Assembly (NCBI GenBank): GCA_964424555.1
Contig: CAYRIX010000008.1
Location: 1-60,093 of the forward strand
DNA length: 60,093 nt
From: UMGS172 sp964424555
Lineage (GTDB): Bacteria; Bacillota; Clostridia; Oscillospirales; Acutalibacteraceae
Reading direction: 5' to 3'
The translations under genes and the position numbers were made by a program. The notes beneath the pieces are model-generated. The model did not search any database. It was not told the origin of the DNA and saw nothing but the letters and a program-made list of their open reading frames with translations. Shown here one piece after another: positions 1 to 8,015 of the stretch (positions are counted from its first letter, which is position 1; the number at the start of each line of letters is the position of its first letter).

Positions 1-466
1 GCTCCTCGAAGTACTTCTTACCAACTTCCATAACGACGTCGGAGTACATCTGGATGAAACGGCGATAGCAGTCGTATGCCCAACGAGCATTGCCGGACAT
101 TGCTGCCATGGTCTCTACAACTTCTTCGTTAAGACCGAGGTTAAGAATGGTATCCATCATACCGGGCATGGAAGCACGGGCACCGGAACGAACCGAAACG
201 AGAAGAGGGTTGGTCTTATCGCCGAACTTTTTGCCGGTGATGCCTTCCATCTTGTCGATGTACTCCATGATCTCTGCCTTGATGTCATCGTTGATCTTGC
301 GGCCGTCCTCATAATACTGGGTACAAGCCTCGGTAGAAACGGTGAAGCCCTGCGGAACGGGAAGACCGATCTTGGTCATCTCTGCAAGGTTAGCACCCTT
401 ACCGCCGAGAAGCTCACGCATACTTGCGTCGCCCTCAGAGAACAGGTAAACAAACTTGTGACTCAT
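1..466 (-). CDS. ppdK: Pyruvate, phosphate dikinase, N-terminal part (runs off the left edge)
   Basis: The enzyme interconverts pyruvate, ATP and phosphate with phosphoenolpyruvate, AMP and pyrophosphate in the cytoplasm; in anaerobes it works in glycolysis or gluconeogenesis. Only about the first 155 residues are present. The translation opens with MSHKFVYLFSEGDASMRELL, followed by GGKGANLAEM and PVPQGFTVST, which are hallmark N-terminal PPDK segments of the ATP-grasp nucleotide-binding domain; a later VSVRSGARASMPGMMDT stretch is also typical. The start is fixed by a strong TTAGGAGGATG ribosome site just upstream. The gene is separated from the phage-like module by a terminator and about 320 bases of AT-rich DNA, so it is a host gene with its own promoter. 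The C-terminal phosphohistidine and PEP-binding domains lie outside the window. Confidence 0.95.
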   Translation of the reverse strand, partial: MSHKFVYLFSEGDASMRELLGGKGANLAEMTKIGLPVPQGFTVSTEACTQYYEDGRKINDDIKAEIMEYIDKMEGITGKKFGDKTNPLLVSVRSGARASMPGMMDTILNLGLNEEVVETMAAMSGNARWAYDCYRRFIQMYSDVVMEVGKKYFEE

Positions 467-528
467 ATTGAATCATCCTCCTAAAAAATTATAAACGTCT
501 TAAAGCGGCACATTTTCAGTGCCTAACC

Positions 529-542
529 GTCCAAAATTGGAC
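529..542. promoter_or_regulatory. Palindrome in the ppdK leader
   Basis: The sequence GTCCAAAATTGGAC has 6-base arms around AA. It lies about 35 bases downstream of the best -10 box of ppdK, inside the expected untranslated leader. It could be an operator, but the regulator is unknown. Confidence 0.35.
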
Positions 543-575
543 AGACTACTCCAAGTGTCTTGAAGTATCCGATTG

Positions 576-604
576 ATTATAACATTGTTTTGAGAAAAAA
601 TAAA
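576..604 (-). promoter_or_regulatory. Probable ppdK promoter
   Basis: On the minus strand a perfect -10 box TATAAT (576-581) is preceded at 17 bases by a weak -35 box, TTTATT (599-604). It gives ppdK a leader of roughly 100 bases. The rest of 605-737 is AT-rich with no gene seen. Confidence 0.4.
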
Positions 605-737
605 GAGGAAATTGTCAACTTTTTTTAAATTTTATAACTTTTTTTAATTTTTATTCAATTTAGTACACATATTTATTCATTTGTTGCATATTTCGGTATA
701 AAAAGTAACTATTTAGGCGTTTGCGACTGATGATTAC

Positions 738-775
738 TCAAAACGGCTTGGAATGTTTTACACCCCAAGCCGCCT
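738..775 (-). terminator. Terminator of the phage head module
   Basis: On the minus strand GCGGCTTGG and CCAAGCCG form a stem around a 13-base loop and are followed by a short T run. It sits 15 bases after the last connector gene and separates the module from ppdK. Confidence 0.6.
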
Positions 776-789
776 CTTAATTCAAGAGA

Positions 790-1209
790 TCAATATGCGT
801 TGCCTTTATAGATGCGCAATGTTATCGGTACAGTAAGCGCACCTAAGGTACTGCTGTACTTGACCGAGCCTACGGTAATATTGGTCACCTTATAATCGGC
901 AACGGTGCTTTTCAATGCTGTCAGCACCCTGTCAACGGCATCGTGGCAGTTTGTCCCTGTTTTAGACTTTGGAACACAAAGCGTTAAACCAAACTGATAG
1001 TAAACAGGTGACGCTGATGTCGAAATAGGCACATCGGTATCGGTGCCCGATATTTCTACACCCTCAAGTCCGACACTTATAACTGCTTTTTGCAACGGAA
1101 CGTCCTGCTTGACCGAAGGAAATTCGGACACGACGCTGATATCTGACAAGGCACCGGCAGATACAAGGTCGTTGCGTATTGCGTTAATGATCTGTTTACA
1201 GTACATCAT
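790..1209 (-). CDS. Putative phage neck / tail-terminator type protein
   Basis: The protein has about 139 residues and no motif that identifies it alone. Its size, its place as last gene after two connector-like proteins, and its beta-rich C-terminal half (VKYSSTLGALTVPITLRIYK) fit the tail-completion or tail-terminator family of tailed phages, which caps the tail tube and docks it to the head. The ATG at 1209 is preferred because an AAAGGACG site lies at good distance; a GTG at 1215 is possible. It overlaps the end of the preceding gene by 14 bases, as in a tightly packed phage operon. It is the last gene before the terminator, so no tail tube, tape measure or baseplate follows it. The role is inferred mainly from gene order. 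Confidence 0.5.
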   Translation of the reverse strand: MMYCKQIINAIRNDLVSAGALSDISVVSEFPSVKQDVPLQKAVISVGLEGVEISGTDTDVPISTSASPVYYQFGLTLCVPKSKTGTNCHDAVDRVLTALKSTVADYKVTNITVGSVKYSSTLGALTVPITLRIYKGNAY

Positions 1210-1552
1210 ATTCACCGTCCTTTATTCGAGGTGTGAGTATGGCCCAAATATACTGGGTAACACCCTGCAGCTTTATGCGGTCTGCACGTGACACATTGTA
1301 ACAGCCGTCAGCCGTTTTTATCACGGTAAGCGACTCCTTGCCTGCGAAATCGAGCTCGGCAGGACCAAGATATAAAAAGCATTCGGAATCTTTAAAGCCC
1401 AATTCGGTGCGTTCGGCCTCAAGGTACAGTTTATTTTTGTATCTCATCGGCTGTATTACCGCCTTGGTATCGGTCGCAATACCGTTTATTGAAACGGTGG
1501 CCTGCTCACCGAAGGCCTCAAAAAAGTTATCCACAGAAACCTTGTATTCCAC
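1196..1552 (-). CDS. Putative phage head-closure (stopper) protein
   Basis: A 118-residue protein starting with GTG, with a GAGGTG ribosome site formed across the end of the previous gene; the two genes are adjacent with no gap. It is predicted to be small and mostly beta (LYLGPAELDFAGKESLTVIK, TQYIWAILTPRIKDGE), resembling head-closure or minor capsid proteins that seal the portal after DNA packaging. It sits between the connector (1553-1930) and the neck protein, which is the normal order in siphophage head modules. No family motif is strong enough to prove this from sequence alone. The frame is intact and its codon use resembles its neighbours. Confidence 0.5.
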   Translation of the reverse strand: MEYKVSVDNFFEAFGEQATVSINGIATDTKAVIQPMRYKNKLYLEAERTELGFKDSECFLYLGPAELDFAGKESLTVIKTADGCYNVSRADRIKLQGVTQYIWAILTPRIKDGEYDVL

Positions 1553-1930
1553 CTAACACACCTCGGTCTTTACAAATGCAAATCGTTTGGATTTAAGCAA
1601 GTGCTCAATGGCTCCCACGGCATCATCCATAAGGCTTTTAGCATATCCGACCGTCTTTTCAGAGACGTCGTTAACGGTTATATCGCCAGCCTTTATGCTT
1701 TGGGTACTGCCGCTTGCTTTGAGTGTATAACGGTAAAAGGCCATGCAAGCTGCCGCATAGCATATTGAGCCAATAAAATCCTCGTATTCCTTGTTAGGAT
1801 TGAGCCAGCTTTCCAAGGTCTCGGCCGAGGTACGGCAAAGCACTCTGCCGTCACTCAAAGCCTTGTCTCCTGCCAGAACCAAAAATGCGTCGACCACACG
1901 GTCAATGCTAATCTTGTAATTCATAAGCAT
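1553..1930 (-). CDS. Putative phage head-tail connector (adaptor) protein
   Basis: A 125-residue, mainly helical protein. Adaptors that bind the portal ring of HK97-like phages are of this size and usually lie directly after the major capsid gene, as here. It starts 3 bases after the capsid stop codon and has no clear ribosome site, so it is probably translated by coupling to the capsid gene; a second in-frame ATG at 1924 is an alternative start. Residues such as ESWLNPNKEYEDFIGSICYA suggest an amphipathic helix. The assignment is by position, size and helical character. Confidence 0.5.
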   Translation of the reverse strand: MLMNYKISIDRVVDAFLVLAGDKALSDGRVLCRTSAETLESWLNPNKEYEDFIGSICYAAACMAFYRYTLKASGSTQSIKAGDITVNDVSEKTVGYAKSLMDDAVGAIEHLLKSKRFAFVKTEVC

Positions 1931-1933
1931 TCA

Positions 1934-2941
1934 TCAGATGGCAAGCACAGCCGAAGCATCGCTGAATATCTTGGCAAAGCCTGCGGTGGTTGTAATAACG
2001 GCACGCTCAAGCTGGCGGTCGATAAGCTTATCGTAATCGACGTTAACATCCGAGGCAACAACCATTTCAAGCGTACAGCCTGCATCAAGGCCGATTATCT
2101 TACCGTCCTCTACAGCATTGGAGCGGAGCAGCTTAGCACCCAAGGGATTGCCCGGATTACCTGTGCCTTGGAAATTGATGCCTGTTAAAGGATTCTTGAA
2201 CTCTTCGAGACTCATGACCTTTAACATGGTTGAGGGCGACATAATAAGGCGGTTGAGCGTATAAGGATCAAGCTCGTTATAGAGGTTGAGAAGATCGGAA
2301 TAGGAAAGCTCACCTGAGGCTGCGGCATTGATGGTTGCGGCGGCATTTTCATTTCCGTCACCGTTGATAAGAACATCAATGGCATCCGCAAACTGACTGC
2401 GGGCAATATGTGCACCGATCTGTCTGAGGGTGACCGAGAAGAGATCGATCTTCTGGAACTTGAGAGCCTCGTAGGAAGCAACCAGCATTCTGCCACGCTT
2501 GTGCAAGGTTACGAGGTTTTCCTGAGTGCGTACAACGGTCTCGGGAATCTCGGCTCCCTCTTCGACATCGACCAAGGATTTCTCCTCATCGGTGGGTACC
2601 GATGCGATGGTTCTATAATCAAGACTGTTGATATGAGTGGTAGTAGCAACGATGGAAGGAAGCATGTCAGCCTCCTCTATTCCCTGCTTTACGGCACGGG
2701 AGACATACTCAGGGAAAAGCGCCGCAGACTGGGTGGTTGCAAAGAACTTTCTTACGCTGTCAGAGCCTGCTCCTGCGACCTTAATATCAAATCTTTTCAG
2801 CTGACGTCCGAACGCATCAAGACCCTCGTACTCTGTACCTGTGTAGTTGGCTGAAGGATCAAGCTCCTCCAAAATTTGGGAAAAGCTTTTTTCGGGATGG
2901 GAATACATTCCCTTTTCAAGTGTAATGTTATCAAAACTCAT
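1934..2941 (-). CDS. HK97-fold major capsid protein
   Basis: A 335-residue protein that should form the icosahedral shell. The first 60 or so residues look like a scaffold-like N-arm, then a body with a long helical part (FPEYVSRAVKQGIEEADMLP), an acidic segment rich in glutamate (DVEEGAEIPET), and a C-terminal region (LERAVITTTAGFAKIFSDAS) like the A-domain end of HK97-type capsids. The segment YTLNRLIMSPSTMLKVMSLE is typical of phage capsid and encapsulin-like proteins. The start has a strong AAAGGAGAAT site. It follows the protease/scaffold gene by 18 bases. The reading frame is complete, which is unexpected for an old, decaying prophage. Confidence 0.85.
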   Translation of the reverse strand: MSFDNITLEKGMYSHPEKSFSQILEELDPSANYTGTEYEGLDAFGRQLKRFDIKVAGAGSDSVRKFFATTQSAALFPEYVSRAVKQGIEEADMLPSIVATTTHINSLDYRTIASVPTDEEKSLVDVEEGAEIPETVVRTQENLVTLHKRGRMLVASYEALKFQKIDLFSVTLRQIGAHIARSQFADAIDVLINGDGNENAAATINAAASGELSYSDLLNLYNELDPYTLNRLIMSPSTMLKVMSLEEFKNPLTGINFQGTGNPGNPLGAKLLRSNAVEDGKIIGLDAGCTLEMVVASDVNVDYDKLIDRQLERAVITTTAGFAKIFSDASAVLAI

Positions 2942-2959
2942 ATTTATTCTCCTTTAAAA

Positions 2960-3922
2960 TCAAACTATAAAAAAACTGTTCTGATTGCCTGTATTAGCCC
3001 TATTGGGCTTTTTCATAAGCTGTGATAGACCTTTTTCGGTCATGGACTCACCCTCGCTGTAAAGAGTGAACAGCTCATCGGGCTCAAGTCGGTCAAGAGC
3101 CTTCATAAACATATCTGCCGCAGAATCGTTGGCGTTGGGCAGGAACATTTTGACGATACCTGCCTTTTTGCCCTCAAGAAAACGGCCTGCAGTTTCGGCA
3201 GCCTTCTTCAAGCTTTCAAAATGCTTGGATAAAAGCTCCGCCTCTTCGACCGTGATCATGATCTCACCGTTTTCGACCGATTTTGTCAGTACTCCTAAAT
3301 CAAATTCGCCTTGCTCGGAATACGACTTGATGACCCCTGCCTTAGGCTGTGCAGGAACGGCTACAAAAGACCATTCAAAGGCATCGGTCGGTGAACAAAG
3401 GTCAAAATAGCAGAGCACACTTTTACCGTTTTTGCGGTAGGTCCTGCCCTTTCGGTGCTGACATGTGCCCACAGCGGCGCCACACACCGAGCAGTAGCTT
3501 TCCGACATACTGCAGCCTACACTGACCTCTTTCTTGATGCCGGATTCAATCGATAGTATCAGCTCCTCACTTGCGGCCGACTTCGGCATGTATGCTCTTG
3601 CCAGCAGATGCTTATACTGCTCACCGATACTGTTTTTCTTGCCCTCGACCGCCTCTACCTTGGCCGAAAACACACGTGCACACTGATTTTCAGCCTTGTG
3701 TGAGTGGTCAAAGATACCTGTTTTGCCAACATACAGCTCGGCCAAGCGTTCAAGTGACTTGTCGGTAAAACGTTCAAAGTCACGGTCGATGTCGTTGTCG
3801 CAAAGCACCACCGAAAAGGCATAAAGCTCGTCGGCCGTAAAGGCTCTGCGGGTAAACTTGTTGATCTGTTCAAGCTCCTCTTGAGACGGAACTCCGAAAT
3901 CGCCTATATTACCGTTTTTCAT
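2960..3922 (-). CDS. HK97-type prohead protease with C-terminal scaffold-like region
   Basis: About 320 residues. The N-terminal 200 residues look like the phage prohead (S78-like) serine protease: histidines in FDHSH (residues 72-75), a serine in KKEVSVGCSM near 134, and EWSFVAVPAQPKAG (183-196) ending the domain. A cysteine/histidine insertion (C144, C147, C154, H156) looks like a zinc knuckle. The rest (about 215-320) is charged and helical, as in fused scaffolding proteins. The protease would trim the capsid N-arm during head maturation. ATG at 3922 is chosen because GAGGTG lies 6 bases upstream; a TTG at 3940 is less likely. Catalytic residues appear present, so it could be active. Confidence 0.75.
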   Translation of the reverse strand: MKNGNIGDFGVPSQEELEQINKFTRRAFTADELYAFSVVLCDNDIDRDFERFTDKSLERLAELYVGKTGIFDHSHKAENQCARVFSAKVEAVEGKKNSIGEQYKHLLARAYMPKSAASEELILSIESGIKKEVSVGCSMSESYCSVCGAAVGTCQHRKGRTYRKNGKSVLCYFDLCSPTDAFEWSFVAVPAQPKAGVIKSYSEQGEFDLGVLTKSVENGEIMITVEEAELLSKHFESLKKAAETAGRFLEGKKAGIVKMFLPNANDSAADMFMKALDRLEPDELFTLYSEGESMTEKGLSQLMKKPNRANTGNQNSFFIV

Positions 3923-3936
3923 AAATTTCACCTCTT

Positions 3937-5067
3937 TCAAGTTTCTATCTGAGCCGCCTGAGCACGAAGCAATCTTGCCCTTGCCTCGTTAACCTCATCC
4001 TGCAGAGTTATGTCGTTCCAAACAACGTTGAAATCACATGAATAGCCCTCGCTTCTGAGAAATGCTCGGCAAATTCGGGCAACAACAGTGTCTAACACAC
4101 TGCGGTAGTACTGAAGCTCAGAGGTCAGCACATCAGCCTGTTGCTCAGACATTCGCTCGGTGCTTGACCACGACAGTCCAAGCATAAATGGAGGAAGCCC
4201 CACCTTTGCAACTATCTGCTCTAAGATCTGTCGGACAGGCACCTCTGAGTCCAATGTCTGGTTATCAGCTCCGATGACCTTAATGTCAACATCACCGACA
4301 GCTACGAAATCACGCACTCCGTCCTTGTCGCTCATAGCCTCGGACCACTCCCTTGCTATTTCGGCCGCACGGTCAGCCCCAAAGGCGGCATCGGCTTCAT
4401 TGGTCGGTCGGTAGGTCACGGCATAACGGAGGTTTCCCACCCTTTCAAAATTGGTGCCGATGCTGTCGTATATTTTCAGTAAAATACTTGTCACAAACGG
4501 CAGTCCGTAGAGCAAAGACCTACCCTCGGGATGGTCTGCGGTAGGGTTGGCGGCACTGAGCAGTATGCGCTCGGGGTATCTCACCTCGCTGAGCTTTCCG
4601 TTGTGCTCACGTACGGCAAGCTTAAACGAAAACGGGTCATCGGTTCTTACTATTTCAAGCCCCGACAACGGTGCGTTATAAAGGCCTTGGAGCCGACCAC
4701 TCGAGCTCATCACTATTTCCCCGACAGCCGTACCGTACATCAGAAGACTGTCAAGATAGCTGTCGACAAACCCCTTTATTCCACAGGTTGCAACACCTGT
4801 AGGAACATTCTTTAAAAACCGTGCCAATCGTTTTTCGGCAGTTGCATCGGTGCATTCAACATTGAAATCACCTACAAGTCGGATTATCTTGTCGATGGCG
4901 GCACCGACTATAGGAACGGCCTCACGTATGGCGTCGTATATACCGAATTCGGGTTGGCTCAAAGCCTTATATCGGTCGAGCACACCGAACGGATGCCTGG
5001 AGGCTCTGGCGGTCTGCACCGAAGCACTTCTGCTTTTGGTTTCCTTTTTCTTAATATTTGTGCCCAT
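3937..5067 (-). CDS. Phage portal protein
   Basis: A 376-residue protein of the SPP1/HK97-like portal type, forming the ring through which DNA enters the capsid. Supporting segments are VPIVGAAIDKIIRLVGDF near the N-terminus, VGLPPFMLGLSWSSTERMSE in the second half (the typical portal stretch before the long clip/crown helix), and SELQYYRSVLDTVVARICRA. The ATG at 5067 follows a GGAAAGGAAA site and leaves 19 bases to the terminase gene; the longer open frame upstream overlaps the terminase end and is not needed. Its stop overlaps the upstream end of the protease open frame. The gene is intact and normal to slightly short for the family. Confidence 0.85.
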   Translation of the reverse strand: MGTNIKKKETKSRSASVQTARASRHPFGVLDRYKALSQPEFGIYDAIREAVPIVGAAIDKIIRLVGDFNVECTDATAEKRLARFLKNVPTGVATCGIKGFVDSYLDSLLMYGTAVGEIVMSSSGRLQGLYNAPLSGLEIVRTDDPFSFKLAVREHNGKLSEVRYPERILLSAANPTADHPEGRSLLYGLPFVTSILLKIYDSIGTNFERVGNLRYAVTYRPTNEADAAFGADRAAEIAREWSEAMSDKDGVRDFVAVGDVDIKVIGADNQTLDSEVPVRQILEQIVAKVGLPPFMLGLSWSSTERMSEQQADVLTSELQYYRSVLDTVVARICRAFLRSEGYSCDFNVVWNDITLQDEVNEARARLLRAQAAQIET

Positions 5068-5086
5068 TATTTTCCTTTCCGAAGTA

Positions 5087-6337
5087 TCAACTTCTTTTTG
5101 CAGCAACTGCAACGGTGCTTGGCTTTTGGCAATACAGTACGGTAGAGACAAAATACCGAATGTCATCCATAGCGTGATCGTTTTCCTTTTTAGGACAGTC
5201 CTTTAAAGAGCCTTCATCCCAACGGTAAAGCGAAAACTCCCGTACCGCATCCTCACAGCCGTGACAGATCTTTATCTTTCCTGAACGCAATGCGTCGGAT
5301 ACACGACGGATGCCGTCAAGCACGTCGTTTTTGGCAGGAATCACCGAGAACTCGCCCTTGCGACGTATGAGGGTAATAAAGGAGGCCGCCGAGGGGTCAC
5401 ATATCACAGCCGTGACATTGCAACCGTCACAAAGCCTTTTTAACTCGGCGTAATATTCCTCATCGGTCTTTTGCGCACCCTCACGTCTTGAGGACCAATA
5501 GTACTCACGAAGCCTGTACCAAGTGCCCTGATACTCGCCCCAAAGTCCTAACGATAACGGATTAACGGTGCCGTAGTCACACGAAACGTAATAACGTGTA
5601 CACTGCTCTGGGCAGTCGGCCATACACCTATCCGAAAACATCGGGTAGACCGCACCGTCAGCCGCCACCCAACGTCCCTTTACAAAGCGCTCGTAAAATG
5701 CACCTGAATACATGTTTTCGTACCGTTCGAGCATTTTCTTTGAAAGGGATGGGTTTTCCCTCATGGTAAAGTGAAGATAAAGTGCATTCTTCTGCTTGCA
5801 CTTTTTTATCCACTCGGTATAAAACCAATGAGAGGGGTTAGACGGATTGCAGTTAAACCAGAACTTCGAGCCATCGACCGAGCACCTTGCAAGCGCCTGC
5901 TCGACAAAGGACCTCGGCATCAATGCCACCTCATCAAACATAACTCCTGCAAGTGTCATGCCCTGTATCAGCGAAGCCGACGCTTCATCCTTACCTCCGA
6001 ATATCCAGAAGGTATTTTCTCTGCTGTTCATTTCCACGGTCAATTTGCCCTTGGACACCTCGAAACGGCACTTAAAGCCTAGGTCTTCAAGCACCGACAG
6101 ATAAGGCTGTAAAAGATTTCGCCTTACCGAGGATGCCGTGCGTCCGCAAATGGCAAACGATGCATTTCGGAAGCTACATCCTGCCCATGTAATAAAGGAA
6201 ACAAACATACAGAGTGACTTGCCGCTTCGGACAGCTCCGTCACATATAATGGCATCTCTGTCACGGTAAGGACTTGTACTGCCCCACCAGCAGAGTGTTG
6301 CCAGCTGCTTTTTTGAAAAGGGTTTAAAATTCATCAC
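5087..6337 (-). CDS. Phage terminase large subunit
   Basis: A 416-residue DNA-packaging motor. The ATPase domain shows a Walker A-like GAVRSGKS (34-41) and a Walker B with GVMFDE (131-136). The nuclease domain has the expected acidic residues: D254 in SCDYGTVNP, D314 in VICDPSAASF and the pair in DHAMDDIRY (387-395), near the C-terminus. All key residues are present, so both ATP use and DNA cutting could still work. It overlaps the small terminase gene by 14 bases. The likely role is moving and cutting DNA into the capsid encoded downstream. Confidence 0.92.
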   Translation of the reverse strand: MMNFKPFSKKQLATLCWWGSTSPYRDRDAIICDGAVRSGKSLCMFVSFITWAGCSFRNASFAICGRTASSVRRNLLQPYLSVLEDLGFKCRFEVSKGKLTVEMNSRENTFWIFGGKDEASASLIQGMTLAGVMFDEVALMPRSFVEQALARCSVDGSKFWFNCNPSNPSHWFYTEWIKKCKQKNALYLHFTMRENPSLSKKMLERYENMYSGAFYERFVKGRWVAADGAVYPMFSDRCMADCPEQCTRYYVSCDYGTVNPLSLGLWGEYQGTWYRLREYYWSSRREGAQKTDEEYYAELKRLCDGCNVTAVICDPSAASFITLIRRKGEFSVIPAKNDVLDGIRRVSDALRSGKIKICHGCEDAVREFSLYRWDEGSLKDCPKKENDHAMDDIRYFVSTVLYCQKPSTVAVAAKRS

Positions 6338-6797
6338 TCATACTCCCTAAGCCTTCTATGGCTGAAGCACCCTTGAAGATAGCCTCCACAAACTGCGACG
6401 TGCCATCGCTCACAGCAGCGTCGGTCACCTCAAGCAGTGCGGTCAGTGCCTTGATACGGTCAAAAAACTTGATCTCAATACACCTATCGGTACATTTGAG
6501 CTCAGAGACCATAAACAGATCGAGCTTTTCAGGGTCGACCGCCTCAGGCTCTAAGATCAGCCTTACCGCATCGGCAACCGAACCAAACGCAATGCGCTTA
6601 AGTCCGTCCACTGCCGATACTGCGGCATCGCTTTTGCCCGAAAGACGCTCGATCTCATTTACGATCGCTTCCTTTGAAAGCAATCTCATGCCCGAGCGTT
6701 CCGGAAAAGCATAGCCTGCCTTGGCGGCCGCTTCACGCACATTACGGCAAACCGTAAAATATCTGCAAAACTCGATTTCCTTTTTTGTAAGTGACAT
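6324..6797 (-). CDS. Phage terminase small subunit
   Basis: A 157-residue protein beginning MSLTKKEIEFCRYFTVC, followed by NVREAAAKAGYAFP; this helix-turn-helix opening is characteristic of small terminases that pick the packaging site on DNA. The C-terminal half (KALTALLEVTD) fits the oligomerisation core. The ATG at 6797 follows GAAAGGGG; a longer frame to 6863 has no better site. It is the first gene of the head module and lies divergent to the S1-domain gene. No integrase, repressor or replication gene stands upstream, unlike in a normal prophage. Confidence 0.85.
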   Translation of the reverse strand: MSLTKKEIEFCRYFTVCRNVREAAAKAGYAFPERSGMRLLSKEAIVNEIERLSGKSDAAVSAVDGLKRIAFGSVADAVRLILEPEAVDPEKLDLFMVSELKCTDRCIEIKFFDRIKALTALLEVTDAAVSDGTSQFVEAIFKGASAIEGLGSMSDEF

Positions 6798-6836
6798 TTT
6801 AAAAACCCCTTTCACATACCCTGCCAAAAGTGGGGG

Positions 6837-6860
6837 TTGTTGCACTTTTTTGGGCAACAA
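6837..6860. promoter_or_regulatory. Inverted repeat upstream of the phage head module
   Basis: TTGTTGC (6837-6843) and GCAACAA (6854-6860) form an inverted repeat around 10 bases, with a further TGCAAC nearby. It lies 40 bases upstream of the small terminase start and could be an operator for the module. No good -35/-10 pair for the module was found in 6798-6940. Confidence 0.35.
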
Positions 6861-6942
6861 CAATGCAACTTTTTCAAAAATTTTTATTTTCCGTCAAAAT
6901 TTAAGCCCTCAGAACATATAAATAGTCAAGGAAATAAAAAGC

Positions 6943-6960
6943 GGCAGGTGTGAACCTGCC
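6943..6960 (-). terminator. Hairpin with T-rich tail, pointing into the head module
   Basis: GGCAGGT and ACCTGCC pair around a 4-base loop. On the minus strand it is followed by GC and TTTTTATTT, as in a terminator, although no minus-strand gene lies just before it. It may insulate the head module from antisense transcription. Confidence 0.45.
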
Positions 6961-6980
6961 TTAAGAAAGGTAAGAATAAA

Positions 6981-7904
6981 ATGCAAAGAATTTTTATGCC
7001 TGAGGGGTGTGCTTTGACAAGCATTAAAAATCGCAGGTTAACAGGGAGTATTGCAGCACTCGAGGATGCCGCAACGCATCAGGATATCATAGAAGCAATG
7101 GCCGTAAGCTGTGACTCTGCCCGTAATATTTATGTTGATCTCGGGGTAATAAAAGGTATAATTCCACGTTTAGAGGGTGCGGTTGGAATAGCCGAAGGAA
7201 CGGTTCGTGACATTGCTCTTATTTCACGTGTCGGGAAACCTGTGTGTTTCGTAATAGACGGTTTTACCACCGATGCCGAGGGTCGACGCATTGCGTTGCT
7301 GTCAAGAAGAAAGGCCCAAGAGCTTTGCCGAAATGAATACATTTCAAAGCTACATGCAGGTGATATAATATCGGCCAAAATCACCCATCTTGAAAGCTTC
7401 GGTGCATTCTGTGACATAGGTTGCGGCTGTGTAGCACTCTTGCCCATAGATGCAATTTCAGTATCCCGAATTGCACACCCGTCCGACCGCTATTCGGTGG
7501 GTGACAGTATAAAGACCGTCATCAAAAGTATCATCGGTGATAAAATAACCTTGAGCCAAAAAGAGCTGCTGGGCACTTGGCAACAAAACGCTGAGCGATT
7601 TTCCACGGGCGAAACAGTGACAGGGCTGGTGCGCTCGGTCGAGGATTACGGAATCTTTATTGAACTGGCTCCCAACCTTGCCGGACTGGCTGAACTGAGG
7701 TCGGATGTTTTTGTAGGACAGAAGACCTGCGTTTACATAAAAAGCATCCTGCCCGACAAAATGAAGGTTAAGCTCATTATAATTGACTCGTTCCCTGCCG
7801 AGAGCATGCGTCTTCCCATAAAATACTTCATCAACGACGGACATATCGACTTTTGGAAATATTCGCCCGACGGTTGCCGAAAGACCGTCACCTCTCAATT
7901 TTGA
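6981..7904 (+). CDS. S1-domain RNA-binding protein
   Basis: A 307-residue cytoplasmic protein with three S1-like OB-fold repeats: about 35-110 (NIYVDLGVIKGIIPRLEG), 125-195 (GDIISAKITHLESFGAFCDIG) and 208-270 (GETVTGLVRSVEDYGIFIEL). The second and third carry the classic S1 pattern of glycine and aromatic residues that bind single-stranded RNA. Such short S1 proteins are common in Clostridia, often labelled ribosomal protein S1-like, but true S1 is longer. AAGAAAGG is the ribosome site. It is divergent from the phage module and monocistronic. The exact RNA target is unknown. Confidence 0.75.
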   Translation: MQRIFMPEGCALTSIKNRRLTGSIAALEDAATHQDIIEAMAVSCDSARNIYVDLGVIKGIIPRLEGAVGIAEGTVRDIALISRVGKPVCFVIDGFTTDAEGRRIALLSRRKAQELCRNEYISKLHAGDIISAKITHLESFGAFCDIGCGCVALLPIDAISVSRIAHPSDRYSVGDSIKTVIKSIIGDKITLSQKELLGTWQQNAERFSTGETVTGLVRSVEDYGIFIELAPNLAGLAELRSDVFVGQKTCVYIKSILPDKMKVKLIIIDSFPAESMRLPIKYFINDGHIDFWKYSPDGCRKTVTSQF

Positions 7905-7943
7905 AAACATTTACGTATTTTTCATAGAGTGTAAAAAAATCCA

Positions 7944-7972
7944 TTTACTTTTGCGGTAAATCATATTAGAAT
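7944..7972 (+). promoter_or_regulatory. Promoter of the class II aldolase gene
   Basis: TTTACT (7944-7949), 17 bases, TAGAAT (7967-7972), 43 bases before the aldolase start. Confidence 0.6.
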
Positions 7973-8015
7973 TGGAACGTAAAAATATGCCGACTAAGGC
8001 GAATGGAGAATTATA

